From: Deltaproteobacteria bacterium
Lineage (GTDB): Bacteria; Desulfobacterota; Binatia; UBA9968
NCBI GenBank assembly: GCA_016193465.1
Contig: JACPSE010000170.1
Location: 1-53,262, forward strand
Length of the DNA: 53,262 bases
Direction of reading: 5' to 3'
Position 1 is the stretch's first letter, and every line of letters starts with the position of its first letter. Shown here in pieces: positions 43,315 through 53,262 of the stretch. Both the position numbers and the translations under genes were made by a program. The notes beneath the pieces were generated by a model that was not told the origin of the DNA, ran no database searches, and worked only from the letters and a program-made list of their open reading frames with translations.

Positions 43315-43530
43315 ATGGGAGAATGGATACAGAAGGTTCGAGATACCCCGTGGCGCTCAGCGGAGTTCTTTGAAGAGGCCTGGCAGGAGCTGAAGAAAGT
43401 CCACTGGCCCTCCCGGAAGGAGACCTATGCGGCGACTTTAGTCGTGCTGATTCTTGTTTTAATCATTGGGCTCTTCCTGGCATTAGTAGATTTTGGCCTG
43501 ACGCGAGCCATCCAGGCCATCGTCAGTTGA
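43315..43530 (+). CDS. secE: Preprotein translocase subunit SecE
   Basis: This 71-residue short-form SecE clamps SecY in the translocon. It has an amphipathic helix ending in ELKKVHWPSRKETYAAT, the hallmark of the family, followed by one membrane span (LVVLILVLIIGLFLALVDFG). It is encoded directly upstream of nusG, the usual arrangement. Confidence 0.97.
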   Translation: MGEWIQKVRDTPWRSAEFFEEAWQELKKVHWPSRKETYAATLVVLILVLIIGLFLALVDFGLTRAIQAIVS

Positions 43531-43551
43531 ATTTCCGGTAGGTTCTCCGAT

Positions 43552-44082
43552 ATGGCGAAGAAATGGTACGTGGTACATACGTTCTCGGGTTACGAACAGA
43601 AAGCCAAGGCAGGCTTGGAGGAAAGGATCAAGACGCTTGGCAAACAGGAGCACTTCGGCGAGATCTTAGTGCCAATGGAAAAGGTGGTGGAATTAGTGAA
43701 GGGGAAAAAGAAAACTTCTTCAAGGAAGTTTTTTCCCGGATATATCTTAGTGCAAATGGAGCTCAGTGACGAGACATGGCATGTCGTGAAAGAGACTCCG
43801 AAGGTGACAGGATTCGTGGGCGGTAGCGCGAACCCCCATCCGGTGAGCGACGAAGAAGTCAAGGCTATCACGCAGCAGATGGAAGAGGGAGCCATTAAGC
43901 CTAAACCTCGGGTGCTTTTCTCCGTGGGGGAGAGCGTGAAGGTTGTTGATGGCCCTTTTGCCGACTTTAATGGGGTGGTGGAAGAGGTGCGGCCGGACAA
44001 GGGGAGGCTCAGGGTCCTGATCAGTATCTTCGGTCGTGCCACGCCAGTAGAGTTGGAATTTGTTCAGGTAGAGCGAAACTGA
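43552..44082 (+). CDS. nusG: Transcription termination/antitermination factor NusG
   Basis: This 176-residue protein has the NGN domain (KWYVVHTFSGYEQKAKAGLE; FFPGYILVQMELSDETWHVV; VTGFVGG) and a C-terminal KOW domain (VKVVDGPFADFNGVVEEVRP, ending ELEFVQVE). It binds RNA polymerase and links it to Rho or the ribosome. It is followed after 36 bases of repeat by rplK. Confidence 0.98.
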   Translation: MAKKWYVVHTFSGYEQKAKAGLEERIKTLGKQEHFGEILVPMEKVVELVKGKKKTSSRKFFPGYILVQMELSDETWHVVKETPKVTGFVGGSANPHPVSDEEVKAITQQMEEGAIKPKPRVLFSVGESVKVVDGPFADFNGVVEEVRPDKGRLRVLISIFGRATPVELEFVQVERN

Positions 44083-44118
44083 GAGAAGGCAGAAGGCAAC
44101 AGGCACTAGGCATTAGAT
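44083..44118. repeat. Word-like repeat, aggcaacagg family
   Basis: The whole 36-base nusG-rplK spacer consists of near-copies of aaggcaacagg: agaaggc, agaaggcaacaggc, actaggc and attagat. The 12-mer aggcaacaggca (44094-44105) also occurs at 115-126. It ends on the rplK start codon and leaves no normally spaced Shine-Dalgarno sequence. Confidence 0.75.
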
Positions 44119-44544
44119 ATGGCAAAGAAAGTTATCGGCGAGATAAAACTTCAGATTCCGGCAGGTCAGGCGAACCCTAGTCCTCCGGTTGGGCCGGCAT
44201 TGGGGCAGCGCGGGGTCAATATTATGGAGTTTTGCAAAGCCTTCAATGCTGCAACCCAGTCTCAGCCGGGAATGATCATCCCGGTTATCGTCACGGTCTA
44301 TGCGGACCGTTCTTTTACTTTTGTCACCAAGACCCCTCCGGCCTCCGTTTTGCTGAAAAAGGCGGCCGGCATTGAGAAAGGGTCAGGTGAGCCCGGCAAA
44401 GTGAAGGTAGGAAAGGTAACCAGGGCCCAGGTGCAAGAAATTGCTCGGATCAAACTCCGTGATCTTACGGCCAAGGATTTGGAGGCTGCGCAGAGGACGG
44501 TCGAGGGCACGGCGAGAAGCTTGGGTCTGGAAATCGAAGGCTAG
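44119..44544 (+). CDS. rplK: 50S ribosomal protein L11
   Basis: This 141-residue protein has the L11 N-terminal motif ([30 protein letters not shown]) and the C-terminal rRNA-binding domain ending [13 protein letters not shown]. It binds the GTPase-associated centre of 23S rRNA. The start codon directly follows a repeat block. In E. coli the L1 translational operator lies at this site, and nothing like it is visible here. Confidence 0.98.
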   Translation: MAKKVIGEIKLQIPAGQANPSPPVGPALGQRGVNIMEFCKAFNAATQSQPGMIIPVIVTVYADRSFTFVTKTPPASVLLKKAAGIEKGSGEPGKVKVGKVTRAQVQEIARIKLRDLTAKDLEAAQRTVEGTARSLGLEIEG

Positions 44545-44549
44545 GATAG

Positions 44550-44636
44550 AATTCAGAATCCAGGAGTCAGAATATAAATTGCGAAATTCGAATTTCGAAA
44601 TGAGAGACCGGCATACTGACTGCTGGCTACTGGATT
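44550..44636. repeat. Word-like repeat with perfect 16-base palindrome
   Basis: The self-complementary 16-mer cgaaattcgaatttcg (44582-44597) is flanked by gaattcagaatccaggagtcagaat on the left and by gactgctggctactggattc on the right, where aatcca and tggatt are inverted copies. It fills most of the rplK-rplA spacer but leaves the rplA Shine-Dalgarno sequence (ttgaggag) intact. Confidence 0.75.
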
Positions 44637-44651
44637 CGATTTGAGGAGACC

Positions 44652-45356
44652 ATGAAACGCAGGGGAAAAAACTATCGTGTTGCGCTTTCTAAAGTGGATC
44701 GCGCCCAGAGATACCAGCTAGAAGAAGGGTTTCGACTGGTGCACGAGACCGCCCGGGCGAAGTTTAATGAGACGGTAGAGATGGCGGTTCGATTGGGCGT
44801 GGACCCGAGGCAGGCAGACCAAAATGTTCGTGGAACCGTGGTGCTTCCTCACGGAATGGGGAAAACCGTGCGGGTTCTCGCCTTTGCTAAGGGGGAGAAA
44901 GAGAGAGAGGCTCAGGAGGCCGGAGCCGATTTCGTCGGAGCGGAGGATCTCGTAAAAAAAATCAGCGAGGGATGGCTTGATTTCGACAAGGCCGTTGCGA
45001 CGCCGGACATGATGGGGGCGGTTGGTAAGATCGGCAAAATTTTAGGTCCCCGAGGTCTGATGCCGAATCCTAAAACCGGGAGCGTGACCCCGGACATTGC
45101 CAAGGCGGTAAAAGAGATCAAGGCTGGTAAGCTTGAATTTAGGGTCGACAAGGCAGGAATTATCCATGTACCCATCGGCAAGGTTGCCTTTGGCGCTGAT
45201 AAGCTGCTGGACAATGCCAGGGCTGTACTAACTTCTATCTTGAAGGCGAAGCCGGCCTCAGCCAAAGGCAACTACGTTTTGGGAGTGACTCTTTCCACGA
45301 CTATGGGACCGGGGGTCAAGATCGATCTATCTCAGGTCAGGTCGCTGGCAGCGTAG
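44652..45356 (+). CDS. rplA: 50S ribosomal protein L1
   Basis: This 234-residue protein has the L1 motifs [49 protein letters not shown] and the C-terminal [12 protein letters not shown]. It forms the mobile stalk near the ribosomal E site and often represses its own operon. ATG 44652 follows gaggag. rplJ begins 17 bases after its stop. Confidence 0.98.
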   Translation: MKRRGKNYRVALSKVDRAQRYQLEEGFRLVHETARAKFNETVEMAVRLGVDPRQADQNVRGTVVLPHGMGKTVRVLAFAKGEKEREAQEAGADFVGAEDLVKKISEGWLDFDKAVATPDMMGAVGKIGKILGPRGLMPNPKTGSVTPDIAKAVKEIKAGKLEFRVDKAGIIHVPIGKVAFGADKLLDNARAVLTSILKAKPASAKGNYVLGVTLSTTMGPGVKIDLSQVRSLAA

Positions 45357-45373
45357 GGCAAGGAGAGAGCGAC

Positions 45374-45919
45374 ATGGCAGAATTAGCAATGAAGGCTTCG
45401 AATCTTGAGGAAAAAGCCCAGACCGTTGCGGCGGTTCAGGAAAAGTTTAAAGTGGCCAAGATGGCCATCGTCACGGAATATCGAGGTTTGACGGTGGCGC
45501 AGATGACTCGGCTGCGCCGGGAGATCCGCCAGGCATCCGGGGAATATCAAGTGATTAAGAACACGTTGGTGCGTCGCGCCTTGAAAGATACCGCGTACGG
45601 TTCTTTGGATCGTCTCCTTGAGGGTCCGACGGGTTGGGTGTTTGGCTATGATGATCCCGTGATGCTCTCGAAGACCTTGGTCAAGTTTATCGAGGAGAAT
45701 GAGAAGTTAACTATAAAAGGTGGGGTCTTCGAGGGGGAATTCATGGATCGGGCCAAGGTTAAGGCCTTGGCGCAGATGCCGAGTCGGCCGGAACTTCAGG
45801 CTCAACTGCTTGCTCTCATGCAGGCCCCTGCGGTTCAGCTCCTGCGTCTCATCCAAGAGCCAGGCGCAAGAGTAGTCAGGCTTCTCGAGACACTACGGAA
45901 GGGAAAGTCGGAATCTTAG
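45374..45919 (+). CDS. rplJ: 50S ribosomal protein L10
   Basis: This 181-residue protein has the N-terminal KFKVAKMAIVTEYRGLTVAQMTRLRR and EYQVIKNTLVRRAL of L10. Its C-terminal helix would carry L7/L12 dimers. The usual long L10-binding leader does not fit in the 17-base gap to rplA. GGAGAG precedes ATG 45374. Confidence 0.98.
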   Translation: MAELAMKASNLEEKAQTVAAVQEKFKVAKMAIVTEYRGLTVAQMTRLRREIRQASGEYQVIKNTLVRRALKDTAYGSLDRLLEGPTGWVFGYDDPVMLSKTLVKFIEENEKLTIKGGVFEGEFMDRAKVKALAQMPSRPELQAQLLALMQAPAVQLLRLIQEPGARVVRLLETLRKGKSES

Positions 45920-45989
45920 GGGCTGCTCAGCAGTCAGCCGTCAGCTCCGAACCGAATCTGAAGCTGAGAGCTGATGGCTGAAGGCTAAT
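45920..45989. repeat. Word-like inverted repeat, cagtcagccgtcagct / agctgatggctg family
   Basis: cagccgtcagct (45935-45946) faces agctgatggctg (45969-45980), complementary except for one G-T pair. The 18-mer cagcagtcagccgtcagc and the 14-mer aagctgagagctga are shared with 7205-7260. The 18-mer agctgatggctgaaggct is shared with 2793-2810. It lies between rplJ and rplL. Confidence 0.88.
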
Positions 45990-46016
45990 TCAATTTACTG
46001 GAAGGGAGCAAATTTT

Positions 46017-46394
46017 ATGGCAGAAGTAACACGAGAGCAGGTGAAGGAATTTATTAAAAGCATGACGCTGATGGACGCAGCAGCGTTGGTTAAAGAGCTG
46101 GAAGGTGAATTGGGTGTAAGCGCGGCTGCGCCAGTCGCGATTGCGGCAGCTCAGGCAGGGCCTGCCGCTGCCCAAGAGGAGAAGACGGAATTCAACGTAA
46201 TCTTGGCCGACGTTGGGGAAAAGAAGATCCAGGTCATCAAGGTGGTGCGTGAGCTCACTGGTTTAGGTTTAAAAGAGGCGAAGGATCTGGTTGACGGGGC
46301 GCCCAAGCCGATCAAGGAGGGCGTGGCCAAGGCTGAGGCCGAGACAATTAAAAAGAAGATCGAAGAGGTGGGGGGCAAAGTCGAGGTTAAGTAA
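46017..46394 (+). CDS. rplL: 50S ribosomal protein L7/L12
   Basis: This 125-residue protein has an N-terminal dimerisation helix ([20 protein letters not shown]), an Ala-rich hinge and the factor-binding C-terminal domain ([38 protein letters not shown]). It recruits translation factors to the ribosome. ATG 46017 follows ggaaggga. Repeat blocks lie on both sides of the gene. Confidence 0.98.
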   Translation: MAEVTREQVKEFIKSMTLMDAAALVKELEGELGVSAAAPVAIAAAQAGPAAAQEEKTEFNVILADVGEKKIQVIKVVRELTGLGLKEAKDLVDGAPKPIKEGVAKAEAETIKKKIEEVGGKVEVK

Positions 46395-46440
46395 GCCGTC
46401 AGCAATCGGCAGCTTAAAAGCTGAAGGCTGATACCTGAAG
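46395..46440. repeat. Word-like repeat, agctgaaggctga family
   Basis: gccgtcagcaatcggcagct is followed by aaaagctgaaggctgatacc and tgaaggct. cagctt (46410-46415) and aagctg (46418-46423) are inverted with two bases between them. The words match those at 2740-2813 and 45920-45989. The rpoB Shine-Dalgarno sequence (aaggag) lies beyond it and is intact. Confidence 0.7.
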
Positions 46441-46477
46441 GCTTGTGAGTTTAATGTTAGCTTAATAAGGAGCAGTC

Positions 46478-49400
46478 ATGGCATTTCAAGTCGCCCACAA
46501 TCTAAGATTTCGCCGCAGTTTTGGCAGGATTAAGAAAATTATCGACCTGCCCTACCTGATTGAAATCCAGAAAAACTCCTACGACCTCTTCCTGCAGAAA
46601 GATGTCGCGCTGAACCAGCGGCGGAACGTAGGTCTCCAAGAGGTTTTCAAATCGGTTTTTCCTATCAAGGACTTTAATGAGACTGCATCTCTGGAGTTTG
46701 TCAATTACAGTCTCGGGGAGCCCAAGTACGATGTGGAAGAATGTCACCAGCGCGGTATGACCTATGCGGCTCCCCTGAAGGTCACGGTCCAGTTGGTTTT
46801 GTGGGACGTAGATTCTCAGACCGGCAGCCGGAGCATCAAAAACGTCAAGGAGCAAGAAGTCTACTTTGGCGAGATTCCGTTAATGACCAAGAACGGGACC
46901 TTCATGGTCAACGGAACCGAGCGCGTCATCGTGAGCCAGTTGCACCGCTCGCCGGGAGTATTCTTCGAACACGATAAAGGGAAAACCCATGCTAGCGGCA
47001 AGCTTCTCTACTCTGCCCGGGTGATCCCTTACCGGGGCTCCTGGCTCGATTTTGAGTTTGATCCGAGAGATATTCTTTATGTCCGCATTGACCGCCGGCG
47101 CAAGTTCCACGCCACCGTCCTGCTAAGGGCGCTGGGGATGACCACGGAAGACCTCCTGAGCTATTATTACAAGAGCGACACGATCGTGTTTGAGGGACGA
47201 AAGGCCATGCTGGTTTTCAAACCCGATCAGTTGGTGGGGATCAAGGCGGGCTCCGATGTGCGTGATCCGAAGAGCAACGAGCTCATCGTGAAGGAGGGGA
47301 AAAAATTTACTCGACCTTTGATCCGCCAGATGGAACTCGCTCGCATCAAGCATGTCGCGATTTCCTGGGAAGACGTCGTCGGACGGGTTGCCGCCCACGA
47401 CGTCGTGGATCCTGAAAACCACAAGGTCCTGGTAGAGTGTAACCAGGAGATCACCCGGGAGAGACTTGATCTCATAAGAGAAAAGGGTATCCGTGAAATC
47501 GAGGTTCTCTTTATCGACGATTCCCGTGTCGGGTCCTATCTGCGTAGCACCCTGCTTCAGGATCGGATTCATGCCCCTCAGGAAGCGGTTCTGGAGATTT
47601 ATCGCAGGCTGCGCCCGGGAGACCCTCCCACCATCGAATCCGCCACAAATTTCTTCAACAATCTATTTTTCAATCCCGATCGGTACGATCTTTCCAAGGT
47701 AGGCAGACTCAAACTGAACCACCGGCTCAAACTCAACGTGCCCCTGGAGCAGGGGACGCTGCGCAAAGAAGATATCCTAGAGGTAGTCCGATACTTGATG
47801 GAGCTCAAAAACGGGGAGGGCTCGGTCGACGATATTGACCATCTTGGGAATCGTCGTGTGCGAGCGGTGGGGGAGCTTGTAGAGAACCACTTCCGCGTGG
47901 GGCTGGTCAGGATGGAAAGGGCCATCAAAGAGAAGATGAGCCTCCAGGATATTGAAACCCTGATGCCTCAGGAGCTGATCAACTATAAGCCGGTCTCCGC
48001 CGCGCTAAAAGAGTTTTTTGGCTCCAGCCAGCTCTCTCAGTTCATGGATCAGACCAACCCGCTTTCCGAGATTACCCACAAGCGCCGCCTGTCAGCCCTG
48101 GGGCCTGGTGGCCTGACGCGAGAGAGAGCCGGATTCGAAGTGCGCGACGTCCATCCGACCCACTATGGCCGGGTATGTCCGATTGAAACCCCGGAAGGTC
48201 CGAATATCGGTCTCATCGCCTCTCTTACCACCTATGCGAGGGTGAATGAGTTTGGTTTCATTGAGACACCGTACCGCGAGGTGGAAAACGGTCGAGTCAC
48301 TGATCGCATCCGCTATCTCTCCGCGCTGGAAGAGGAAGATCATGTGATCGCTCAGGCCAATGCCCCGATCGACAGCCGGGGCACCTTTACGGCTGATCTT
48401 GTTTCTGCGCGCAAGGGTGGAGAGTTTGTGATGGCCCGACCGGAAGAAGTGGACTTCATGGATGTCTCGCCGAACCAATTGGTGAGTGTGGCAGCCTCCC
48501 TCATTCCCTTCCTGGAAAATGACGACGCCAACCGTGCGCTCATGGGTTCCAACATGCAGCGCCAGGCAGTTCCCCTGCTCCGTACGGAAGCCCCTTTAGT
48601 CGGGACAGGGATGGAAAAGGTGGTGGCGCGCGATTCTGGCGTGACCGTGGTGGCCAAGCGCGATGGCGTGGTGGAGAGCGTCGATTCCACCCGGATTGTC
48701 GTCAAGGCCGATCGACCTTCCGGGGCACACCGGGATACGGGAGTAGATATCTACAACCTGGTGAAGTACCAACGGTCCAATCAAAATACCTGCGTCAACC
48801 AGAGACCGATCGTGGTGGTGGGAGACCATGTCAAGGCCGGGGATATTATTGCAGACGGACCTTCGACCGAAATGGGCGAGTTGGCCCTGGGCCGCAATGT
48901 CTTGGTCGCGTTGATGCCCTGGGGAGGATATAATTTTGAGGATTCGATTCTGATCAGCGAGCGGGTGGTCAAAGAGGATATTTTTACCTCCATTCATATC
49001 GAAGAGTTCGAATGCGTCTCCCGGGATACCAAGCTCGGTCCTGAGGAGATCACGCGTGATATCCCCAACGTCGGCGATGAGGCGTTAACGGACCTGGATG
49101 ATAGCGGCATCATCCGTATCGGGGCAGAGGTGAAGCCAGGAGATATCCTGGTGGGTAAGATCACGCCCAAAGGGGAGACTCAGTTATCTCCCGAAGAGAA
49201 ACTCCTGCGCGCCATCTTCGGGGAGAAAGCCGGCGAGGTGCGGGACACCTCTCTCAGGGTTCCGCCTGGAGTGGAAGGAACGGTCATCAACGTGCGGATC
49301 TTCTCCCGCAAAGGAATGGATAAGGATGAAAGGAGCCGGTTCATAGAGGACGAGGAGATCGGCCGCCTCAGGAAAGATCAGCAGGATGAGGTTCGCATCA

Positions 49401-50587
49401 TCCAGGAGGGCGCTCTAAAACGCTTGAAAAAACTCCTCGTTGGCCGCCGCACCGCTGCGCGTGTCGCTGATGACAACCGGAAGGTCCTTTTGAACAAAGG
49501 GAAGGAGATCACTGACGAGGATTTGGACCAGATCCCGATGGCTTATTGGGGAGAGATCCGCGTGGACAACGAGTCGGTGGAAGCGGAGCTGAAGCGCATC
49601 GTAGAAAGCGCCACGGAACAGGTTGAGCTGCTGAAGATGGTCTTTCAAGACAAAATCAACAAACTCAAGAGCGGGGATGAGCTTCCTCCGGGCGTCATCA
49701 GAATGGTGAAGGTGTTTGTTGCCATAAAGCGCAAGCTTCAGGTGGGGGACAAGATGGCCGGGCGCCACGGTAACAAAGGGGTCATCTCGCGCATCCTGCC
49801 AGAGGAGGACATGCCTTTCTTAGAGGACGGCACACCCGTGGATGTGGTGCTCAACCCGCTGGGAGTTCCTTCCAGGATGAACGTAGGGCAGATTCTAGAG
49901 GCCCATTTGGGGTGGGCGGCGCGCAGCCTGGGGCAACAGATCGACGAGCTGTTAAGCAATGGCCGTCCGGATGTGGACAGCCTACGGCGCCGACTTAAAG
50001 AGTTCCTGGCCTCTCGCGAGGTTAACGAATTTATCGAGGAACTCAAGGACCAGGATGTCGTGCGGCTCGCGCAAAAATACCGGGAGGGAGTCTGCTTGGC
50101 CTCTCCCGTCTTCGATGGAGCTGCTGAGGAAGAGATCTTCAATCTCCTGCGGAAGGCCGGACTTCCAGCCACCGGGCAGGTCACCCTCTACGATGGCCGG
50201 ACCGGGGAGCCCTTTGACGAAAAGGTAACGGTGGGGGTTATGTATGTAATGAAGCTGCACCACCTAGTGGACGACAAGATCCACGCGCGTTCCACCGGCC
50301 CCTATTCGCTGGTAACGCAGCAGCCTCTAGGCGGAAAGGCGCAGTTCGGCGGGCAGCGGCTTGGAGAGATGGAAGTTTGGGCCCTGGAGGCCTACGGGGC
50401 TGCCTACACGCTCCAGGAGATGCTCACCGTCAAGTCGGACGACGTCGTGGGTCGAACACGGATGTACGAAGCCATCGTCAAAGGGGATAATCTCCTCGAG
50501 CCCGGTTTGCCGGAGTCCTTCAATGTCATGGTCAAAGAATTGCAGAGCCTCGGTCTGGACGTGAATCTGGTGGAGGAGAAAAGTTGA
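46478..50587 (+). CDS. rpoB: DNA-directed RNA polymerase subunit beta
   Basis: The 1369-residue beta subunit forms one half of the polymerase active cleft and is the rifampicin target. Recognisable parts include the rifampicin region [20 protein letters not shown] (about residue 513), [20 protein letters not shown], and the active-centre segments [11 protein letters not shown]-like [20 protein letters not shown] and [20 protein letters not shown] (about 1090). The C-terminal clamp segment is [20 protein letters not shown]. Length is normal for proteobacteria-like lineages. aaggag precedes ATG 46478. Confidence 0.99.
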   Translation: MAFQVAHNLRFRRSFGRIKKIIDLPYLIEIQKNSYDLFLQKDVALNQRRNVGLQEVFKSVFPIKDFNETASLEFVNYSLGEPKYDVEECHQRGMTYAAPLKVTVQLVLWDVDSQTGSRSIKNVKEQEVYFGEIPLMTKNGTFMVNGTERVIVSQLHRSPGVFFEHDKGKTHASGKLLYSARVIPYRGSWLDFEFDPRDILYVRIDRRRKFHATVLLRALGMTTEDLLSYYYKSDTIVFEGRKAMLVFKPDQLVGIKAGSDVRDPKSNELIVKEGKKFTRPLIRQMELARIKHVAISWEDVVGRVAAHDVVDPENHKVLVECNQEITRERLDLIREKGIREIEVLFIDDSRVGSYLRSTLLQDRIHAPQEAVLEIYRRLRPGDPPTIESATNFFNNLFFNPDRYDLSKVGRLKLNHRLKLNVPLEQGTLRKEDILEVVRYLMELKNGEGSVDDIDHLGNRRVRAVGELVENHFRVGLVRMERAIKEKMSLQDIETLMPQELINYKPVSAALKEFFGSSQLSQFMDQTNPLSEITHKRRLSALGPGGLTRERAGFEVRDVHPTHYGRVCPIETPEGPNIGLIASLTTYARVNEFGFIETPYREVENGRVTDRIRYLSALEEEDHVIAQANAPIDSRGTFTADLVSARKGGEFVMARPEEVDFMDVSPNQLVSVAASLIPFLENDDANRALMGSNMQRQAVPLLRTEAPLVGTGMEKVVARDSGVTVVAKRDGVVESVDSTRIVVKADRPSGAHRDTGVDIYNLVKYQRSNQNTCVNQRPIVVVGDHVKAGDIIADGPSTEMGELALGRNVLVALMPWGGYNFEDSILISERVVKEDIFTSIHIEEFECVSRDTKLGPEEITRDIPNVGDEALTDLDDSGIIRIGAEVKPGDILVGKITPKGETQLSPEEKLLRAIFGEKAGEVRDTSLRVPPGVEGTVINVRIFSRKGMDKDERSRFIEDEEIGRLRKDQQDEVRIIQEGALKRLKKLLVGRRTAARVADDNRKVLLNKGKEITDEDLDQIPMAYWGEIRVDNESVEAELKRIVESATEQVELLKMVFQDKINKLKSGDELPPGVIRMVKVFVAIKRKLQVGDKMAGRHGNKGVISRILPEEDMPFLEDGTPVDVVLNPLGVPSRMNVGQILEAHLGWAARSLGQQIDELLSNGRPDVDSLRRRLKEFLASREVNEFIEELKDQDVVRLAQKYREGVCLASPVFDGAAEEEIFNLLRKAGLPATGQVTLYDGRTGEPFDEKVTVGVMYVMKLHHLVDDKIHARSTGPYSLVTQQPLGGKAQFGGQRLGEMEVWALEAYGAAYTLQEMLTVKSDDVVGRTRMYEAIVKGDNLLEPGLPESFNVMVKELQSLGLDVNLVEEKS

Positions 50588-50646
50588 AGCCGTTCAAGTC
50601 GTTTAAACGATTTGAACGATTGGTTTGAACGTTTTGAACGATTTGC
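50584..50646. repeat. Word-like repeat, tttaaacgatttgaacg family
   Basis: Words such as ccgttcaag, tcgtttaaacg, atttgaacgattgg, tttgaacg and ttttgaacg are chained directly and in inverted form. gtttaaacga (50601-50610) recurs at 4722-4731. It includes the rpoB stop codon and ends just before the rpoC Shine-Dalgarno sequence (gaggtga). Confidence 0.72.
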
Positions 50647-50660
50647 AATGAGGTGACGTT

Positions 50661-53262
50661 ATGGAAGATCTGTTCAATCTTTTCGAAAAGCCCAAGAATC
50701 CTCTGAGCTTCAACGCCATAAAAATCTGTCTTGCCTCGCCGGAAAAGATCCGCTCTTGGTCTCACGGTGAGGTCAGGAAGCCGGAGACAATCAACTATCG
50801 AACCTTCAAGCCGGAACGCGACGGTCTTTTCTGCGCGAAGATCTTTGGCCCGACCAAAGATTACGAGTGCAACTGCGGCAAGTACAAAAGGATGCGCCAT
50901 CGGGGAGTGGTCTGCGAGAAGTGCGGTGTTGAGGTAATCCAATCAAAGGTCCGCCGCGAGCGTATGGGGCATATTGAGTTGGCCACACCGGTGGTCCACA
51001 TCTGGTTTTTAAAGAGCCTTCCCAGCCGTATTGGCGCGCTTCTCGATATGTCGCTCAAAGATATCGAGAAAGTCCTGTACTTTGAATCGTACGTGGTGGT
51101 GGATCCCGGAACAACTCCCTTGCAGTCCAAAGAGCTCCTTTCCGAAGCCCGTTACCGTAAGGCTCTTGAGGAGTACGGAGCGAACTTTGTGGCAGAGATG
51201 GGCGCCGAAGCGATTCGTAAGCTGCTTAAGACCGTTGACGTCGAGAAGCTTTCCGAAGATCTGCGCCAGGAGATGAGGGATGCCAACTCCGAGGTCAGGC
51301 GGAAGAAGGTGGCAAAGCGACTGAAAGTGGTGAACGCCTTTAAGAGTTCGGGAAACCGGCCAGAATGGATGGTCCTCGAGGTGATCCCCGTGATCCCGCC
51401 GGATCTCCGTCCGCTCGTGCCGCTGGATGGGGGTCGATTTGCCACTTCCGACCTCAATGATCTCTACCGCCGGGTTATCAACCGCAACAATCGGCTCAAG
51501 CGGCTTATAGAGCTTACCGCCCCGGATATGATCATCCGCAACGAAAAGCGTATGCTGCAGGAGGCCGTGGATGCCCTTTTCGACAACGGGCGAAGGGGAA
51601 GGGCGATCACCGGCCAAAACCGTCGGCCGCTTAAGTCTCTGAGCGACATGCTCAAGGGGAAAACCGGGCGCTTCCGCCAGAACCTGCTGGGGAAGAGGGT
51701 CGATTACTCAGGGCGCTCGGTGATCGTGGTGGGACCGGAGCTTCGGCTGCATCAGTGCGGGCTGCCCAAGAAGATGGCCCTGGAGCTATTCAAACCTTTT
51801 ATCTACAACAAACTAGAGGAGAGAGGATACGTCACCACGATCAAGAGCGCAAAGAAGATGGTGGAAAAGGAGCGGCCGGAGGTCTGGGATATCCTGGATG
51901 AGGTGATTCGAGAACATCCTGTTCTGCTCAACCGGGCTCCGACCCTACATCGGCTCGGCATCCAGGCGTTTGAGCCGATTCTCATAGAAGGAAAGGCGAT
52001 CCAGCTGCACCCCTTGGTGTGCGCAGCTTACAACGCTGATTTCGACGGGGATCAGATGGCGGTCCATGTTCCCCTCTCCGTCGAGGCTCAGGTCGAGGCG
52101 CGGGCCCTGATGATGTCGACCAACAATATTCTCTCGCCCGCCAATGGCAAACCGATCATCGTTCCCACGCAGGATATCGTCCTGGGTCTTTATTACATGA
52201 CCAGAGAGCGGCCGAATGCCAGAGGTATCGGTTGGCCCTTTGCCAATGTGCAGGAAGTGCGCATCGCCTACGATCAGGGCGAGGTGGACCTCCAGGCCAG
52301 GATTACAGTTCGCATCAACAAGGAGCGAATCGAAACGACGGTCGGCCGAATCCTTCTTTATGAAGTGGTTCCCCCCGAGATCCCTTTTCAGGAAGTCAAT
52401 CGGGTGATGAAGAAGAAGGAGCTTGCCAACCTGATCGACTTAAGCTATCGGCTCGCGGGGAATAAGGCCACCGTCATCTTCGCCGATAAGCTTAAGGATA
52501 TCGGATTTCATTATGCGACCAGGGCGGGGATATCGATTGCGATCAAGGATATGGTGATCCCTGCCGGCAAAGGGGAGTTGCTCAAGAAGGCGTACGAGGA
52601 TGTGCGCGAGATTGAGGAGCAGTACAAAAATGGGCTGATCACGGACGGCGAGCGTTACAACAAGGTGGTCGATATCTGGGCCGAAGTAACGGACCGGATC
52701 GCTGATGAAATGCTGCGTGATCTCGGGACCGAGAGCCTCACGGACGAAAAGGGACATAAGGTTACCGTCCCCAGCTTCAACCCGATTTTTATGATGGCGG
52801 ATTCGGGCGCCCGAGGCAGTGCCCAACAAATTCGCCAGCTCGCAGGGATGCGCGGACTCATGGCCAAGCCTTCCGGAGAGATCATTGAAACTCCCATCAC
52901 GGCCAATTTCAGGGAAGGGCTGACGGTGCTGCAGTACTTTATCTCCACCCACGGGGCGCGCAAAGGGTTAGCGGACACGGCTCTCAAGACCGCGAACTCG
53001 GGATACCTCACGCGTCGTCTTGTTGACGTCGCCCAGGACTCGGTTATTTCGGAAGATAACTGCGGGACGCTAGATGGAATCGAAATGACGCCATTGATGG
53101 AGGGAGGCGAGATCATCGAACCCCTTGGGGACCGCGTGCTGGGTAGGGTCGCGTTGGAAGATGTCAAGGATCCGTTCACCGGCGAAGTAATCGTCAAATC
53201 CAATCAGGAGATTGACGAAGATCTTGTCCAACGCATTGAGGATGCCGGTCTGGAGCGTATTA
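50661..53262 (+). CDS. rpoC: DNA-directed RNA polymerase subunit beta', N-terminal part
   Basis: The first 867 codons of rpoC are present and the frame is open to the window end. It begins [20 protein letters not shown], with the N-terminal zinc finger [20 protein letters not shown] near residues 70-90, the clamp and lid regions, and the catalytic [12 protein letters not shown] at 458-469, whose three Asp residues hold the active-site magnesium. The bridge-helix region is at the very end. About a third of the usual gene is missing beyond the edge. gaggtga precedes ATG 50661. Confidence 0.99.
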   Translation, partial: MEDLFNLFEKPKNPLSFNAIKICLASPEKIRSWSHGEVRKPETINYRTFKPERDGLFCAKIFGPTKDYECNCGKYKRMRHRGVVCEKCGVEVIQSKVRRERMGHIELATPVVHIWFLKSLPSRIGALLDMSLKDIEKVLYFESYVVVDPGTTPLQSKELLSEARYRKALEEYGANFVAEMGAEAIRKLLKTVDVEKLSEDLRQEMRDANSEVRRKKVAKRLKVVNAFKSSGNRPEWMVLEVIPVIPPDLRPLVPLDGGRFATSDLNDLYRRVINRNNRLKRLIELTAPDMIIRNEKRMLQEAVDALFDNGRRGRAITGQNRRPLKSLSDMLKGKTGRFRQNLLGKRVDYSGRSVIVVGPELRLHQCGLPKKMALELFKPFIYNKLEERGYVTTIKSAKKMVEKERPEVWDILDEVIREHPVLLNRAPTLHRLGIQAFEPILIEGKAIQLHPLVCAAYNADFDGDQMAVHVPLSVEAQVEARALMMSTNNILSPANGKPIIVPTQDIVLGLYYMTRERPNARGIGWPFANVQEVRIAYDQGEVDLQARITVRINKERIETTVGRILLYEVVPPEIPFQEVNRVMKKKELANLIDLSYRLAGNKATVIFADKLKDIGFHYATRAGISIAIKDMVIPAGKGELLKKAYEDVREIEEQYKNGLITDGERYNKVVDIWAEVTDRIADEMLRDLGTESLTDEKGHKVTVPSFNPIFMMADSGARGSAQQIRQLAGMRGLMAKPSGEIIETPITANFREGLTVLQYFISTHGARKGLADTALKTANSGYLTRRLVDVAQDSVISEDNCGTLDGIEMTPLMEGGEIIEPLGDRVLGRVALEDVKDPFTGEVIVKSNQEIDEDLVQRIEDAGLERI

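Overview
This window reads as chromosomal DNA of a diderm bacterium with G+C roughly in the high fifties. It looks most like an uncultivated deltaproteobacteria-like lineage (Desulfobacterota, Binatota or a similar group). That placement is an inference from three things: several lipoprotein signal peptides, the order tRNA(Thr-Tyr-Gly-Thr)-tuf-rpmG-tRNA(Trp)-secE-nusG-rplKAJL-rpoBC, and era-der adjacency. No rRNA, CRISPR array, transposase, prophage or replication origin was seen.

Layout. At 1-2.7 kb there is a cut-off acylphosphatase gene (minus strand), an RRM RNA-binding protein with a promoter and long leader, and convergent ligA. At 2.9-11.1 kb there is a TPR lipoprotein, a LolA/LolB-like lipoprotein and a peptide-type ABC importer; the second permease of that importer is broken by an internal deletion. 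At 11.2-19.9 kb one same-strand cluster holds an amidohydrolase, two near-duplicate solute-binding proteins around an MmgE/PrpD enzyme, a two-domain permease, a degenerate SDR and an ATPase. It looks like uptake plus breakdown of an unknown organic compound. At 20.1-31.1 kb lie greA and a MoxR/DUF58/VWA (Bat-like) operon ending in a 1442-residue protein with three VWA domains.

At 31.1-33.6 kb is an accessory patch: a Phd/RelE-type toxin-antitoxin pair with a three-half-site operator, an A+T-richer permease-like gene, a decayed DUF2007 reading frame and a small DOPA-dioxygenase-family gene. From 33.6 to 41.1 kb are housekeeping genes: era, der, ogt, dprA, topA and ppx. From 41.3 kb to the end are the tRNA-tuf cluster, the secE-nusG-ribosomal protein genes and rpoB-rpoC, with rpoC cut by the window edge.

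The most unusual signal is not a gene. At least 13 short spacers hold degenerate, word-like direct and inverted repeats. They fall into several word families, and exact words of 10-18 bases recur in unrelated operons tens of kilobases apart. They sit inside essential operons, often touch start or stop codons, and at ligA, dppF-like, topA and rplK they occupy the place of a Shine-Dalgarno sequence. They also supply the start of ogt, the tail of Der and possibly the N-terminus of a lipoprotein.
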